Shown: piece by piece, positions 23,943-32,778 of the stretch | Layout of the letters: each line of letters begins with the position of its first letter | Position numbering within the stretch: position 1 is the first letter of the stretch | IMG/VR virus record: IMGVR_UViG_3300044821_000052 | Coordinates: 1-55,891 of that record | Source of the DNA: a virus | Reading direction: 5' to 3' (one strand) | Length of the DNA stretch: 55,891 nt | Notes under the pieces: generated by a model | Told to the model about the DNA's origin: nothing | The model's input: the letters and a program-made list of their open reading frames with translations, nothing else | Database searches by the model: none | Made by a program: the position numbers and the translations under genes

Positions 23943-24362
23943 CTAGACGGCAACCTCAGCTGCAGCCTCAGCAGCGACCTCGGTCTCAGCCTCGACCATG
24001 GCGTCGATCTCAGTCTGGAGCGCAGCATCCGGGTCGCCATCAGTCGGCACAACGGCCTGCTGGTCGAGGACCTGGTAGCACCAGCCACCGTTACCGATAC
24101 GGTCGCTGTGCTTGAGCCGGTACAGCGACAGGTAGACCTCGTTGCTGGGCAGACCAGTTGCTTCGATGATCTCAGCGCGAGTCTTGCCGTATCGCGTACC
24201 GTCAGCAGTACGGAACTGACTGAGGTACTGGAAGACTACCTCGTCACGTGCAGCGACAGCCGCCCGGCGGGCACGACCAGCCTCACCAGGAACCGGCTTG
24301 GCGTCAGTAGTCTGCTCCGGTGTAGTCTGCTCCGGCGTAGCTTCAGTCGTCGGCTCGGTCAC
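23943..24362 (-). CDS. Winged-helix DNA-binding protein, unknown role
   Basis: 139 residues. An acidic Thr/Glu/Pro tail (1-30) is followed by a winged-helix unit: VVFQYLSQFRTADGTRYGKT, RAEIIEATGLPSNEVYLSLY (helix-turn-helix), then RLKHSDRIGNGGWCYQV as the wing. The C-terminus is Ala/Glu-rich and disordered. It is likely a transcription regulator of the leftward operon or a replication accessory. GTCGAAA upstream resembles the early promoter element; the exact -10 is unclear. Confidence 0.7.
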   Translation of the reverse strand: MTEPTTEATPEQTTPEQTTDAKPVPGEAGRARRAAVAARDEVVFQYLSQFRTADGTRYGKTRAEIIEATGLPSNEVYLSLYRLKHSDRIGNGGWCYQVLDQQAVVPTDGDPDAALQTEIDAMVEAETEVAAEAAAEVAV

Positions 24363-24439
24363 AATTACTCCCTTAGTAGATTGATTGGTTGATCAGTCGA
24401 GTACAATAATTTTAGTATATCACGTACTTTCGACAGACC

Positions 24440-24898
24440 TTACGACAGATATGGACCTACGTCGCATTTATCCGCAGTGCAGTGCACATTAGTGTCATCA
24501 AGTGCACGCTTGCATCGTCGGCACTTCGTCGACACGCCATCGTACCCTTTATCAATACGTGTGTAATCAATACGAAGTTTTGACATCAATGTTGTATGCA
24601 TTGCACCTGCAATGAATTCAGGTGTCATGTCTGGAAGTGCAGCGAACCACATATTCGTGATGAACTGCCATGTATCACTGAGTTCACAGACGAATGCAGC
24701 AGCACCAAATTGAGCATCACCAGCTGCCCATGACTTCCAAGATACTTCACTAAGTGCTTCACCAAGTTCTTGCACTGCAGCGATGTACATCTCTTTCACG
24801 TATGCAATGCGATCTCTATCATTCATTGCCGTGAAATCATGGCCTAGTTTGTCTTGGAATTGACGTTGTGCCTCAACCATTTCAGCAAGACGATCCAT
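24440..24898 (-). CDS. MazG/dUTPase-like nucleotide pyrophosphohydrolase with zinc knuckle
   Basis: 152 residues. The helical core fits the all-alpha NTP pyrophosphohydrolase superfamily: a Glu-rich EMYIAAVQELGEALSEV helix, the WKSW turn and CELSDTWQFITNMW with the second acidic site. These enzymes hydrolyse dNTPs to dNMPs; phage members include dCTPase, dUTPase and dATP/dGTP pyrophosphohydrolases. The C-terminus carries CRRC and CTADKC, a probable zinc knuckle. In this genome it could remove a normal dNTP to favour a modified one (see the ThyA-family gene); substrate cannot be read from sequence. Confidence 0.65.
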   Translation of the reverse strand: MDRLAEMVEAQRQFQDKLGHDFTAMNDRDRIAYVKEMYIAAVQELGEALSEVSWKSWAAGDAQFGAAAFVCELSDTWQFITNMWFAALPDMTPEFIAGAMHTTLMSKLRIDYTRIDKGYDGVSTKCRRCKRALDDTNVHCTADKCDVGPYLS

Positions 24899-24945
24899 TG
24901 CATTCCAATCAAGTCAAATATCTCATTTAATAGATTTCATAACAG

Positions 24946-24989
24946 TAGAGGACGGAGCAGGAAGGGGAAGTTACCTGCTCCGTCCTCTA
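24946..24989 (-). terminator. 16-bp perfect hairpin after SSB-like gene
   Basis: TAGAGGACGGAGCAGG (24946-24961) and CCTGCTCCGTCCTCTA (24974-24989) pair perfectly around a 12-base loop. It lies just after the stop of the SSB-like gene in the leftward direction. The stem is strong but lacks a downstream U tract, so it probably ends or stabilises the recombination-gene message. Confidence 0.65.
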
Positions 24990-25002
24990 GTTCATGTGAC
25001 CC

Positions 25003-25692
25003 CTAGAATGGGTCATCCGGTGGCACTGGGATGTTTCCGGCAATGGCGCTGGTCGGTGTCGTCGGAGCAACAGGCACTGCAGCGACCGGAGTGGTGACGA
25101 CAGGAGCAGGCGTTCCGGTGGCCTGTGGGGCACCAGGGCCAGCCAGAACACCAGGGCCTGTAGAAACTACTGGGGTCGGAATACCAGGTCCTACAGTTGG
25201 TCCTGAGGACCCCGGACCGACCGTGTTCATGCCAGGCAGCATAAGTCCAGCGCCAGGACCAGGTTGTGCAACACCAGCAGCTGGCTCGAATGAATCGAAT
25301 TGGTTGCGGTCTTGACCCTGGTATGGCTTGATCGACACCGTTGCATTGGCCTGCCGACCAACAAGCGCTGCAGCGAGATACGGCATGTCCGAAGCAAGAT
25401 CTCCAGATAGCGTACCGAAGAAGTCCATCGAGATGCCAAATGCCGCGAAGTTGCGGAACCACATCGCAAGAGCGAATGAGTTGTCAGGCACGAACACGAA
25501 GTTGTTCATGAGACTCTTGCCATGCTTGGGCCCACCCTGCACCTCAAGATTGACAACAATCATGTTCGCACCAGTTGATGCCATGCGGTGCTCGGCCTTG
25601 ACGCACTTGAAAAGGTACTTCCCTGGGTCAAGCGGCTTGGTAGCATCATCAGCATTTTGCTTAAGCTGACCCCACGCCACAGATGACGTCAT
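25003..25692 (-). CDS. Single-stranded DNA-binding-like protein
   Basis: 229 residues. The first ~140 form an OB-fold-like domain (LDPGKYLFKCVKAEH, IVVNLEVQGGPKHGKSL, NATVSIKPYQGQDRNQF), similar in style to DUF669/SSB-like phage proteins paired with Sak4 recombinases. The rest is a Pro/Gly/Thr/Val linker ending in an acidic PPDDPF tip, as in bacterial SSB tails that recruit partner proteins. The start overlaps the Sak4-like stop by four bases, supporting a functional pair. Confidence 0.7.
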   Translation of the reverse strand: MTSSVAWGQLKQNADDATKPLDPGKYLFKCVKAEHRMASTGANMIVVNLEVQGGPKHGKSLMNNFVFVPDNSFALAMWFRNFAAFGISMDFFGTLSGDLASDMPYLAAALVGRQANATVSIKPYQGQDRNQFDSFEPAAGVAQPGPGAGLMLPGMNTVGPGSSGPTVGPGIPTPVVSTGPGVLAGPGAPQATGTPAPVVTTPVAAVPVAPTTPTSAIAGNIPVPPDDPF

Positions 25693-26483
25693 GCAGTTAC
25701 TCCCTTAATCTGTGGGGTTTGTGCCCCAATTGATGGTAGCTCACCGAAGATGGCCTGCATCATCTCTGTGATATTCGGATTGCGAACGACATCGCCCAGC
25801 AGACCTTGTACCCGCTCACCACTTTCAAACTGCGGGTGATCACTCATGATGAGAAGCTTCTTGACCTTGACAGTGTTTTGGCCATTGGCATCTGCTTCGT
25901 TGTCTGTGTAGAGATATCCACAGATGTCAACCCAGTAGGGAAGTGCCCTACCGATTCCACCCTGCATCGCTGGGCGCCACTTACCTTCTTTCATCTCCGT
26001 CTCTGCAACGAATCCGACGAACAATGTCGGCAGACCAGGGATGAGGACCAGGTCACGCATCTTGCGGATCCAGTCGTCCATCTTGACGAGCAGATCGCCC
26101 CAGTCTTGAATCCGCATCTGATCCATGCCGCGGAGGCTGGCCTTCAGCTTACGCTGGGCTTCAGTCACTGAGTCAACAATGACAGAAATGAATGAATGCT
26201 GCGCCTGAGTCAGCCACATGTATATCTGCTGAAGTGTTTCCCAGGCACGAACATTCACGACACAGATATCCCAAGTACCATCGTACACAGGAGGTGGTCC
26301 TGATGCTGGGTCCCATGAGACCTTGCGTACTGGCGCACCCTTGAACCCAGCGGTACGAATGAAGCGCCAAGATCCTTCCACGTCAATAACAAGGATCGGT
26401 ACTGGTGCAGTGCTGAAGAGCGTCGACTTACCTGTCTTGCTGGGTGCATGTATCAGTGTCGACAGCGTTGACCGTTCAATCAT
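25689..26483 (-). CDS. Sak4-like RecA-fold ATPase
   Basis: 264 residues. Walker A is APSKTGKST (about 13-21); ILVIDVEGSWRFI follows, and SVIVDSVTEAQRK carries the Walker B-like Asp. This is the Sak4/AAA_24 phage group, a RecA-core single-strand annealing or recombination ATPase acting with an SSB. Neighbours (SSB-like protein, RecB-like nuclease, SNF2 helicase, RuvC-like enzyme) make a complete recombination module. Length is normal for the family. Confidence 0.85.
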   Translation of the reverse strand: MIERSTLSTLIHAPSKTGKSTLFSTAPVPILVIDVEGSWRFIRTAGFKGAPVRKVSWDPASGPPPVYDGTWDICVVNVRAWETLQQIYMWLTQAQHSFISVIVDSVTEAQRKLKASLRGMDQMRIQDWGDLLVKMDDWIRKMRDLVLIPGLPTLFVGFVAETEMKEGKWRPAMQGGIGRALPYWVDICGYLYTDNEADANGQNTVKVKKLLIMSDHPQFESGERVQGLLGDVVRNPNITEMMQAIFGELPSIGAQTPQIKGVTA

Positions 26484-26491
26484 GTGTCCTC

Positions 26492-27985
26492 TTAAATCTC
26501 ATTCATCTCAGGGCTGTTGTAGTACGACAGCGGATCACTCTTGACGAAGAACTGTTTCAACATATCTTCAACGCGTGATCCATCATCAAACATGGAACAC
26601 ACTGAGAAGAATGCACACTTCCACCGACAATCACGCGTCGGATTTGGATATGCCACATCAAAGTGCTCAACACCTTGATCCAACGAATTTTCTATGTCAA
26701 TGATATCAGCAACAGTCGCGATAACACGACGCTTGTAGTTATCAAGAACATGTTGGTTATGCTGCACTTCAACACGGTCGTAGAACGGCGGCTTAGCGGT
26801 ACCAGTCCGCTTAACCTTACGAATCATGTTGTAGAGCGCACCATCACAACGCTCTTCGCCCTCATTAGTGCTGAGGAACTCAAGCAGAAGATAGTGGATC
26901 ATTTGTTCGTCAATGGGCAAGATCTGTCGCACAGTGGTGAATTCAACAAGTGTCTTGTGGTCAATGAACAACCGCACACCATCACGCCGACGTTTGACAC
27001 GAACGTCTAGCTTGCCGATGAGCCTGAATCCTTGGTACGAATTCAATGCTGAAATTGTATCACCGATGTCTGCTGTGATGTCGACCTCGACATACTGCTC
27101 TGAAGCAATGACATCAAACTCACTATCACCGCCAGTCTCAGTAATCCATTCAACATAACCTGAGATCATTGCACGTTCGAGATTGGCCTCGTCATTGAAC
27201 TTCTTCTCGAATGTTGCAAGACGTTCTGGCTCACTGGCAAGTGAGTTTGATAGTGCAGTCCAGTCCTGGACAATCAACATTTCCAATGCAGTCCGCGGGT
27301 CAGTTCGTGGCAGACCTTGCGGCACATAGAACAGCTGCAGCGCACGATGGATCCTGTTACCAATGGCAAGTGCACCAGTTGGTGATTCGAACTTCGGCTT
27401 CAGCTGGCGGTACCAACCCAACCACCACTTACGACGGCAATCCTTGAACGTCCGAAGTTCACTGTTTGAGAAGAGCCGATATCCGAGTGAACGGTCAGGT
27501 CCAGTCAGCAATCCACGTTCTAGATCATGGTCTGAGACGGCACCAGCGACCGTAGACAGACCATCCCAGTCAACACTACTAACCGTGGTTGATGGGACCC
27601 CTGGGGCCGTCTGAGGCGCCGTATTGCCGCTGCCTACCAGCCCTGTCGTCGACGTACTAGCTGTCCCAGCCGACTCCGACGATGCAGGCCCACGTACGCC
27701 GTCGGCGGAACTTCCTGGGCTGGCAGTTCCCATGTCATTGGATGCTGTAGCAGTGGTGGCAGATAATTTACTGTCGCGTCCATGTCCGTCGGCACCTGAG
27801 GTTGATTCAGTTTCTCGTAGTAGTCTTTCGAGGACTGGCTCAAGTATACTACGCTCATTATCCTTGATTACTCCTTTCATCTCAATACGCCAAATAATAC
27901 CTTGCGTGAATTCACTTGCTTCTGCAATTTCACGACGTGACATACCACGTGAACGCAGTGTGCTGATGTCTTCTTGTGCGCTCAT
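26492..27985 (-). CDS. HTH plus RecB/Cas4-like PD-(D/E)XK nuclease
   Basis: 497 residues from ATG 27985 (ATGA overlap with the helicase stop). Residues 1-40 hold a helix-turn-helix (RGMSRREIAEASEFTQGIIW). A Ser/Thr/Gly-rich linker (about 60-150) follows. The nuclease domain starts FSNSELRTFKDCRRKWWLGW and GNRIHRALQLFY and has the catalytic LFIDHKTL (D342, K344) with QMIHYLLLEF, ending in a CRWKCAFFSVC iron-sulfur-like Cys cluster as in Cas4/AddB relatives. It probably resects or processes DNA ends. The HTH fusion is unusual. Confidence 0.85.
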   Translation of the reverse strand: MSAQEDISTLRSRGMSRREIAEASEFTQGIIWRIEMKGVIKDNERSILEPVLERLLRETESTSGADGHGRDSKLSATTATASNDMGTASPGSSADGVRGPASSESAGTASTSTTGLVGSGNTAPQTAPGVPSTTVSSVDWDGLSTVAGAVSDHDLERGLLTGPDRSLGYRLFSNSELRTFKDCRRKWWLGWYRQLKPKFESPTGALAIGNRIHRALQLFYVPQGLPRTDPRTALEMLIVQDWTALSNSLASEPERLATFEKKFNDEANLERAMISGYVEWITETGGDSEFDVIASEQYVEVDITADIGDTISALNSYQGFRLIGKLDVRVKRRRDGVRLFIDHKTLVEFTTVRQILPIDEQMIHYLLLEFLSTNEGEERCDGALYNMIRKVKRTGTAKPPFYDRVEVQHNQHVLDNYKRRVIATVADIIDIENSLDQGVEHFDVAYPNPTRDCRWKCAFFSVCSMFDDGSRVEDMLKQFFVKSDPLSYYNSPEMNEI

Positions 27986-29862
27986 GCTCGTCCTAGATTC
28001 GCTTGCATCAGTTTTGTCCATTCATGATCTAGGTCACCAGTTGAGACACCAGCGGAGATTAGTGTTGCACGATCTCGAGTGATCTCCTCAAGACGTGTCA
28101 TCTTGTCCATCAGACGCGGAATCTGCGCAGATGCTTCTATCGTGTTGTCAGTTACGACATCAATGATCGTGACAGAGTCATGCCGCTCACTTCCAATGCG
28201 GTGAATACGGTCTTCACCTTGGTAGTTGTCAATCAGCGACCATGATCGCTGCAAACACACCATCGTGTCTGCAGCTTGCATGTTTAACCCAGTGCCACCA
28301 GCTTTGAGCGTGAATAGCATGACCCTGTTGGTGCCATCTTGAAAACGTGCAAGTTGATGATCACGTTCGAACTGGGTAAGTCCGCCTACGATCATTGAAT
28401 GCTTGATACCTATCTTATCAAGGCGTGCTGACGCAAGCATGATGAGTTGGCGAGACTCAGCAGATACAGCAACTTGCCGTCCCTCTGGAAGTAGCTCTTC
28501 CAGGATAAGCATCAATTCATCGATCTTTGGTGATGGCTCACGCAGCCACACCTTCAGCTTCTCACGACCAAATTCGTCATATTCGCCAGTGTGCTCGATC
28601 TCGCAGTATGACGATGCAAGTTGGAGCAGCCGTATCTGCGCAACCAAGTCATTAGGTGCGACAAGAAGTGACCCATCATCCAGCTGGGTGAGAAGGCTGG
28701 ACTCAACTTCCTTGTATGCCTTCGCTTGCTTCGGTGACATTGACACAGTACGAATAACTCGAACTTTAGGCGGCAGTTGCGGAAGCACGAGTGCCTTTGG
28801 CATGCGACGATACCTCGGATCAAGAATTGAGAAGAACTCATCTCGACTTGCCGGATTGATCCCGACTACCGTGGAACCACCATCGTTAGTCCAGCCCATA
28901 AGGCAATAACGATCAACATACTGACCCTTAGATGGATATTCAGTTGGCGAAACGAAATGCATAATAGACCATAGGTCAGATGGGTCATTAGCGACTGGCG
29001 TTCCTGTTGCTGCCCAGCGGCGTTGCACCGAGTCTTGGTGGCTGACAGCCCATACTGCGCGGGTTTGTTTCGATGATGGATCCTTAATACGATGCGCTTC
29101 ATCGAGAATCACCGTTCTGAACGGAATGTCATTCAATTCCTTGTGGTGCACTTCACATCGTGAAGCACTCAACCCAGGGGCACCATGCTTCTTGTCACAG
29201 TCACGACAACGCGCAAGTCGCACTGAGCCATATGGTGCCAGTCGTGAATGCAGTCGCACTGCCTCGATATTGATGATGACAAGTGCATTTGGTGCGAGTG
29301 CTGCTGGCCCAGTCAGCAAGCGACGCTTGATTGCTGCGGATCCACCAATGACGACTGGCGTGACTTCAGGAAGCCAACGTGCTGCAGCTTCTGCCCACTG
29401 AGACTTGACGCCATTCGGGCAGATCACAAGCGCAGGAAATTGTTCATGTCTGAGCGCTCGCAGTAGTTGCACTGTCTTACCAGTGCCCATGTCATCACCC
29501 AGCAGTGCATTACCGGCGATATTGAGAAAGTCCACGCCAACATGCTGAAATGGGTACAGACCATCTAGATCTGCCGCTGGGTCAAGTGGCTCAGTCATCA
29601 TCCTGAGATTTAGCGCAGGCATAATCCGATCATTGCGATCGTTCCACGCCCAGGCTCGCAGTGCATCACCAATAACGAGACTTTTACCGAAGACACCACG
29701 CAAGATGCGACACGTTGCCCATGAGACCGGGAAGTGCCAAACACGAAGATCTGCATGCCAGCGCTTGCCTGGCACTGTCTTGATCAGTTCCTTCTCAGTC
29801 CATGCCGTTGCAACGGTTAGCCGCTGGGTGCCATCGACTGAAGAGATGTCAGCGTATGCCAT
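27982..29862 (-). CDS. SNF2-family DEAH helicase
   Basis: 626 residues from ATG 29862, which overlaps the 67-residue gene by 14 bases. Superfamily 2 motifs are in order: YPFQHVGVDFLN (Q-like), DDMGTGKTVQLL (motif I), VILDEAH (II), WAATGTPVAND (III), VGGLTQFERDHQLARF, TLKAGGTGLN (V) and QGEDRIHRIGS (VI, the SNF2 type). A Cys insert (CRDCDKKHGAPGLSASRC) forms a zinc site. It likely remodels replication or recombination intermediates; it is coupled to the nuclease gene. Confidence 0.92.
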   Translation of the reverse strand: MAYADISSVDGTQRLTVATAWTEKELIKTVPGKRWHADLRVWHFPVSWATCRILRGVFGKSLVIGDALRAWAWNDRNDRIMPALNLRMMTEPLDPAADLDGLYPFQHVGVDFLNIAGNALLGDDMGTGKTVQLLRALRHEQFPALVICPNGVKSQWAEAAARWLPEVTPVVIGGSAAIKRRLLTGPAALAPNALVIINIEAVRLHSRLAPYGSVRLARCRDCDKKHGAPGLSASRCEVHHKELNDIPFRTVILDEAHRIKDPSSKQTRAVWAVSHQDSVQRRWAATGTPVANDPSDLWSIMHFVSPTEYPSKGQYVDRYCLMGWTNDGGSTVVGINPASRDEFFSILDPRYRRMPKALVLPQLPPKVRVIRTVSMSPKQAKAYKEVESSLLTQLDDGSLLVAPNDLVAQIRLLQLASSYCEIEHTGEYDEFGREKLKVWLREPSPKIDELMLILEELLPEGRQVAVSAESRQLIMLASARLDKIGIKHSMIVGGLTQFERDHQLARFQDGTNRVMLFTLKAGGTGLNMQAADTMVCLQRSWSLIDNYQGEDRIHRIGSERHDSVTIIDVVTDNTIEASAQIPRLMDKMTRLEEITRDRATLISAGVSTGDLDHEWTKLMQANLGRA

Positions 29863-30052
29863 TAGCAGCAAATTCTTTAGCGACACGCGACAGGTTCTTG
29901 AGACGAACTGGCCAGTGGGGACGGCCACCTGGCTGGCGCGGATCGACATCCTGGTACTTAGTACCGTACCCAATACGTGCAGCTTCAGCGACGATCAATC
30001 CACGAATCAACGCACGATCTTTGTCACTTAGTACTACAACATGCACTTTCAT
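29849..30052 (-). CDS. Small basic protein, unknown
   Basis: 67 residues, with a VHVVVLSDKDRALIRGLIV strand-helix opening and a basic GGRPHWPVRLKNLSRVAKEF tail. AACGAGATAAAGGAGAC precedes the ATG, so it is surely translated. It may be a replication accessory given its place between RuvC-like and SNF2 genes. No family recognised. Confidence 0.65.
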   Translation of the reverse strand: MKVHVVVLSDKDRALIRGLIVAEAARIGYGTKYQDVDPRQPGGRPHWPVRLKNLSRVAKEFAANGIR

Positions 30053-30082
30053 GTCTCCTTTATCTCGTTTGTTTGACTAAGA

Positions 30083-30541
30083 CTATTCTACTACTCTCAA
30101 AAGTTCTGCGACGACGCTGGGTCGAAACGTCAGCAACGTCACAAGGACATGCCGTGCAGCATCGTTGGCATGTCCATGCTTTGGTGTATACAGACTGATT
30201 CGTCGCAATGTGTCATTCTTGAATCGTGCGGCTGTCGATGCTGATTGTATATCAACAGTGACCTTGTACTTTACACCAAGACTTTGCACACTGCCGATGA
30301 TCTGACTAGCTGCAGGTTGACGAGACTTCTTATGCGTGTTGGCTAAGATCGCATAACGTTGTATGCCAATGAATGTCTCATATCGGCTAAAATCACGTTG
30401 CTTGAGCAAGCCCTCAACAAATGGCTCAACATCAACCTGCTCAAGTTCATGTGTCTCGAATGATGTTGCAGTCCACACAGCAATGCCTGTCATCTTACCA
30501 GGATCAATACCAATGACACATAGGATCTTATGTTGCGTCAA
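30083..30541 (-). CDS. RuvC-like Holliday junction resolvase
   Basis: 152 residues from TTG 30541 (GGAAGAG upstream); an ORF reaching 30622 would overlap the polymerase gene heavily in sense. RNase H-fold signs are CVIGIDPGKMTGIAVW (first catalytic Asp), FIGIQRY, and the C-terminal KHGHANDAARHVLV with the last acidic site. Phage RuvC-like enzymes cut branched DNA before packaging. The first ~13 bases overlap the 3' end of the polymerase gene. Confidence 0.8.
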   Translation of the reverse strand: MTQHKILCVIGIDPGKMTGIAVWTATSFETHELEQVDVEPFVEGLLKQRDFSRYETFIGIQRYAILANTHKKSRQPAASQIIGSVQSLGVKYKVTVDIQSASTAARFKNDTLRRISLYTPKHGHANDAARHVLVTLLTFRPSVVAELLRVVE

Positions 30542-32348
30542 ACTTCCACTCTTCCTTTGCGCCCCAGCGCTGGCCGTATGACATGGACGCAGTAATCGGC
30601 ACGAGATATGTGGTGAGATCATTCATGACGCTGTGAATTGTCTGCACTGCAGCATCAAGATGCTCATTGGGTATATCAAGCACGATCTCATCATGCACAG
30701 GCATCATCATATACGGTCCTAGCCCAGCAGCATCAAGTTCAAGTAGCTTAGACTTGAAGATCTCAGCAGCAGAGCCCTGGATGAGATAATTGATCAATGC
30801 GTAGATCTTGTTGGTATCTGCAACGTGATGGCGACCAGTTACGGGGCTTGGAAAGTACGGAACACCCGTTTCTCGCTGGGCATTCCACGCGAATGATTCG
30901 ACCTGCTTAGTAAACCGCTTGGTTCCAGAATATAGTTGATTCCATCTGGCCTTGATGACAGATGCTTGCTCGGTGGGGATGCCTGCAGTTTCAGCGAACT
31001 TCGCAACACCTGCACCGTAGATTTCTGAGTAGCCGGCATTCTTGGTGATCTGACGGCGAGGGTCACCCTTAACAATACTTGAATCATCAAAGATTTGACG
31101 TGCAAGGTCAACAAAGAAGTCACCACCAGATGCATGTGCATTGTTGAATGCAGCGACCAACCCAGGGTCACGTGAAATGTGCGCAAGCAGACGCATTTCA
31201 ATCTGATCAAAATCACACATCAGCATGGTGTGCCCTGGCCGTGCAGTGATGCAGTTACGTACGACTTCCGCAGCCTTGTTCTTTTCACTCTTGCGTGGAA
31301 GCGTCTGAAACCCTGGGTCTGTGATGGTCATACGGCCTGTGCGAGTGCCCATAGGGTTAATGTTCGGATGGATCAGATGGTTGCTGTCATGCTCGTTCAG
31401 GAAGTGCTTAAGGTACGTGCTGGTCAGCTTCTGAAGCCGACGACGTTGCAACACAGTCTTTGCCAGTGGATGATCAATACCCTGCAGCACATCACTGTCA
31501 AGTGCAAGCTTGCCACCAGGAGTTTGCTTGCTGAAGTCATAACCTTCAGACTGCAAAATCTCAATAATGGCATCGTTCGACCCAGCGCGACACTGATAGT
31601 TTGTCTTGACCCATGCATCTGCATTCGCAATATATTCAAGGAACTGATTGTACTTCTCGGCAGTGTAGTCGACATCGACATGCGCGCCATATCGCATCAT
31701 GGCAAGCGTGACCCACTGGGTTGACAGTTCAAGCTCATATGACTTAGCAACACCCAGTGATTTGATCAATGGGGCATGGTGGTCATAGAGATGCACGGTC
31801 AACACTGGGTCAAGTGCACCATAGGTCCAGTATGGTTCAAAGTTGACGGGTACAGTGTCCCAACCCCAACCACCATGCTTAATTGCCTTATCAAGCGTGG
31901 TCATTCCTGCTGCAGCGTTCTCATCGATCCATCGTGAGCACTGATTCTTCAATGCCTTAGACACGTTCGGTTCAAGAACGTGACTCATTGTCATTGTGTC
32001 ATGAATGAGATGGATCGGAACTATGACGCCAGCTGCCGCAAGTTTGGGTTGGTCAAATGGTGCATTGTGGAAGACAAATGTGTTGCCATCAGTATCAGAC
32101 CAGTTGTTGGTGATCTGCTTGCACAAACCACGCCAGTCCTCGAATGGAATGGCCCAACCATGCTCATGTCCGCCTACCTGAAATAGACGAATCTTAGCAT
32201 CATGTTCCAACCCAGTGGTTTCAGTGTCAATGCCCATGACACCTTCGAGATCACGTGACCCCATCCATCTCATCAGGTCGCATGCTGCATCGAAGTTGTC
32301 GACCAGATGAAGTTGAAGGGAGTCAGGCAATCCACTACGCTGGGTCAT
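30528..32348 (-). CDS. Family A DNA polymerase with 3'-5' exonuclease
   Basis: 606 residues, T7/Pol I type without a 5' nuclease domain. The exonuclease site is GIDTETTG (D41, E43) with FHNAPFD and YGALDPVLT. The polymerase site has motif A MCDFDQIEMR (D379), motif B R432..K436...Y440...Y444-G445 and motif C VHDE (H552-D553-E554). Tyr at position 440 matches T7 (Tyr526), while E. coli Pol I has Phe762; this residue governs dideoxynucleotide discrimination. It overlaps the deaminase gene by 14 bases. Confidence 0.95.
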   Translation of the reverse strand: MTQRSGLPDSLQLHLVDNFDAACDLMRWMGSRDLEGVMGIDTETTGLEHDAKIRLFQVGGHEHGWAIPFEDWRGLCKQITNNWSDTDGNTFVFHNAPFDQPKLAAAGVIVPIHLIHDTMTMSHVLEPNVSKALKNQCSRWIDENAAAGMTTLDKAIKHGGWGWDTVPVNFEPYWTYGALDPVLTVHLYDHHAPLIKSLGVAKSYELELSTQWVTLAMMRYGAHVDVDYTAEKYNQFLEYIANADAWVKTNYQCRAGSNDAIIEILQSEGYDFSKQTPGGKLALDSDVLQGIDHPLAKTVLQRRRLQKLTSTYLKHFLNEHDSNHLIHPNINPMGTRTGRMTITDPGFQTLPRKSEKNKAAEVVRNCITARPGHTMLMCDFDQIEMRLLAHISRDPGLVAAFNNAHASGGDFFVDLARQIFDDSSIVKGDPRRQITKNAGYSEIYGAGVAKFAETAGIPTEQASVIKARWNQLYSGTKRFTKQVESFAWNAQRETGVPYFPSPVTGRHHVADTNKIYALINYLIQGSAAEIFKSKLLELDAAGLGPYMMMPVHDEIVLDIPNEHLDAAVQTIHSVMNDLTTYLVPITASMSYGQRWGAKEEWKFDAT

Positions 32349-32778
32349 ATGGTACTATGTCCTTCACTATGAGACACTCGATGCCTGCTGCTTGCAAGAC
32401 GGAAAGACCTTCGCTGTTCTGATATGCCGTCGCCGCCACAACATGGTTGATGCCGGCTGTAACGATAAGCATCGCACATACCCTGCACGGAACCATGGTC
32501 GAGTAAAGTACCGAATTTTCGATTGCCACCCCTCGACGTGCAGCCGATACAAGGGCGTTCTGCTCGGCATGTACGGTGCGAAAACAGTGGCCACGGACCA
32601 TCTGGTGGCCCACGACGTCACAGTGCGGAAACCCGGGCGGCGATCCGACATACCCCGTCGCAAGTATCTGGCGGTCGAGAACAAGAATCGCACCTGAGCG
32701 ACCACGATTGCAGGTGGCCCGCTGGGCGACGGCATCCAGCATCTGAATGAAGTATTCATCCCATGTCACCCGTGTCAT
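32335..32778 (-). CDS. Deoxycytidylate deaminase
   Basis: 147 residues. Zinc cytidine deaminase motifs are complete: TVHAEQNAL (H70, E72) and MVPCRVCAM (C98, C101). The N-terminus DEYFIQMLDAVAQRATC and GYVGSPPGFPHC are as in dCMP deaminases. The enzyme makes dUMP from dCMP for thymidine synthesis. In phages with modified cytosine it also helps drain ordinary dCMP. ATGA overlap with the ThyA-family gene. Confidence 0.92.
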   Translation of the reverse strand: MTRVTWDEYFIQMLDAVAQRATCNRGRSGAILVLDRQILATGYVGSPPGFPHCDVVGHQMVRGHCFRTVHAEQNALVSAARRGVAIENSVLYSTMVPCRVCAMLIVTAGINHVVAATAYQNSEGLSVLQAAGIECLIVKDIVPYDPA

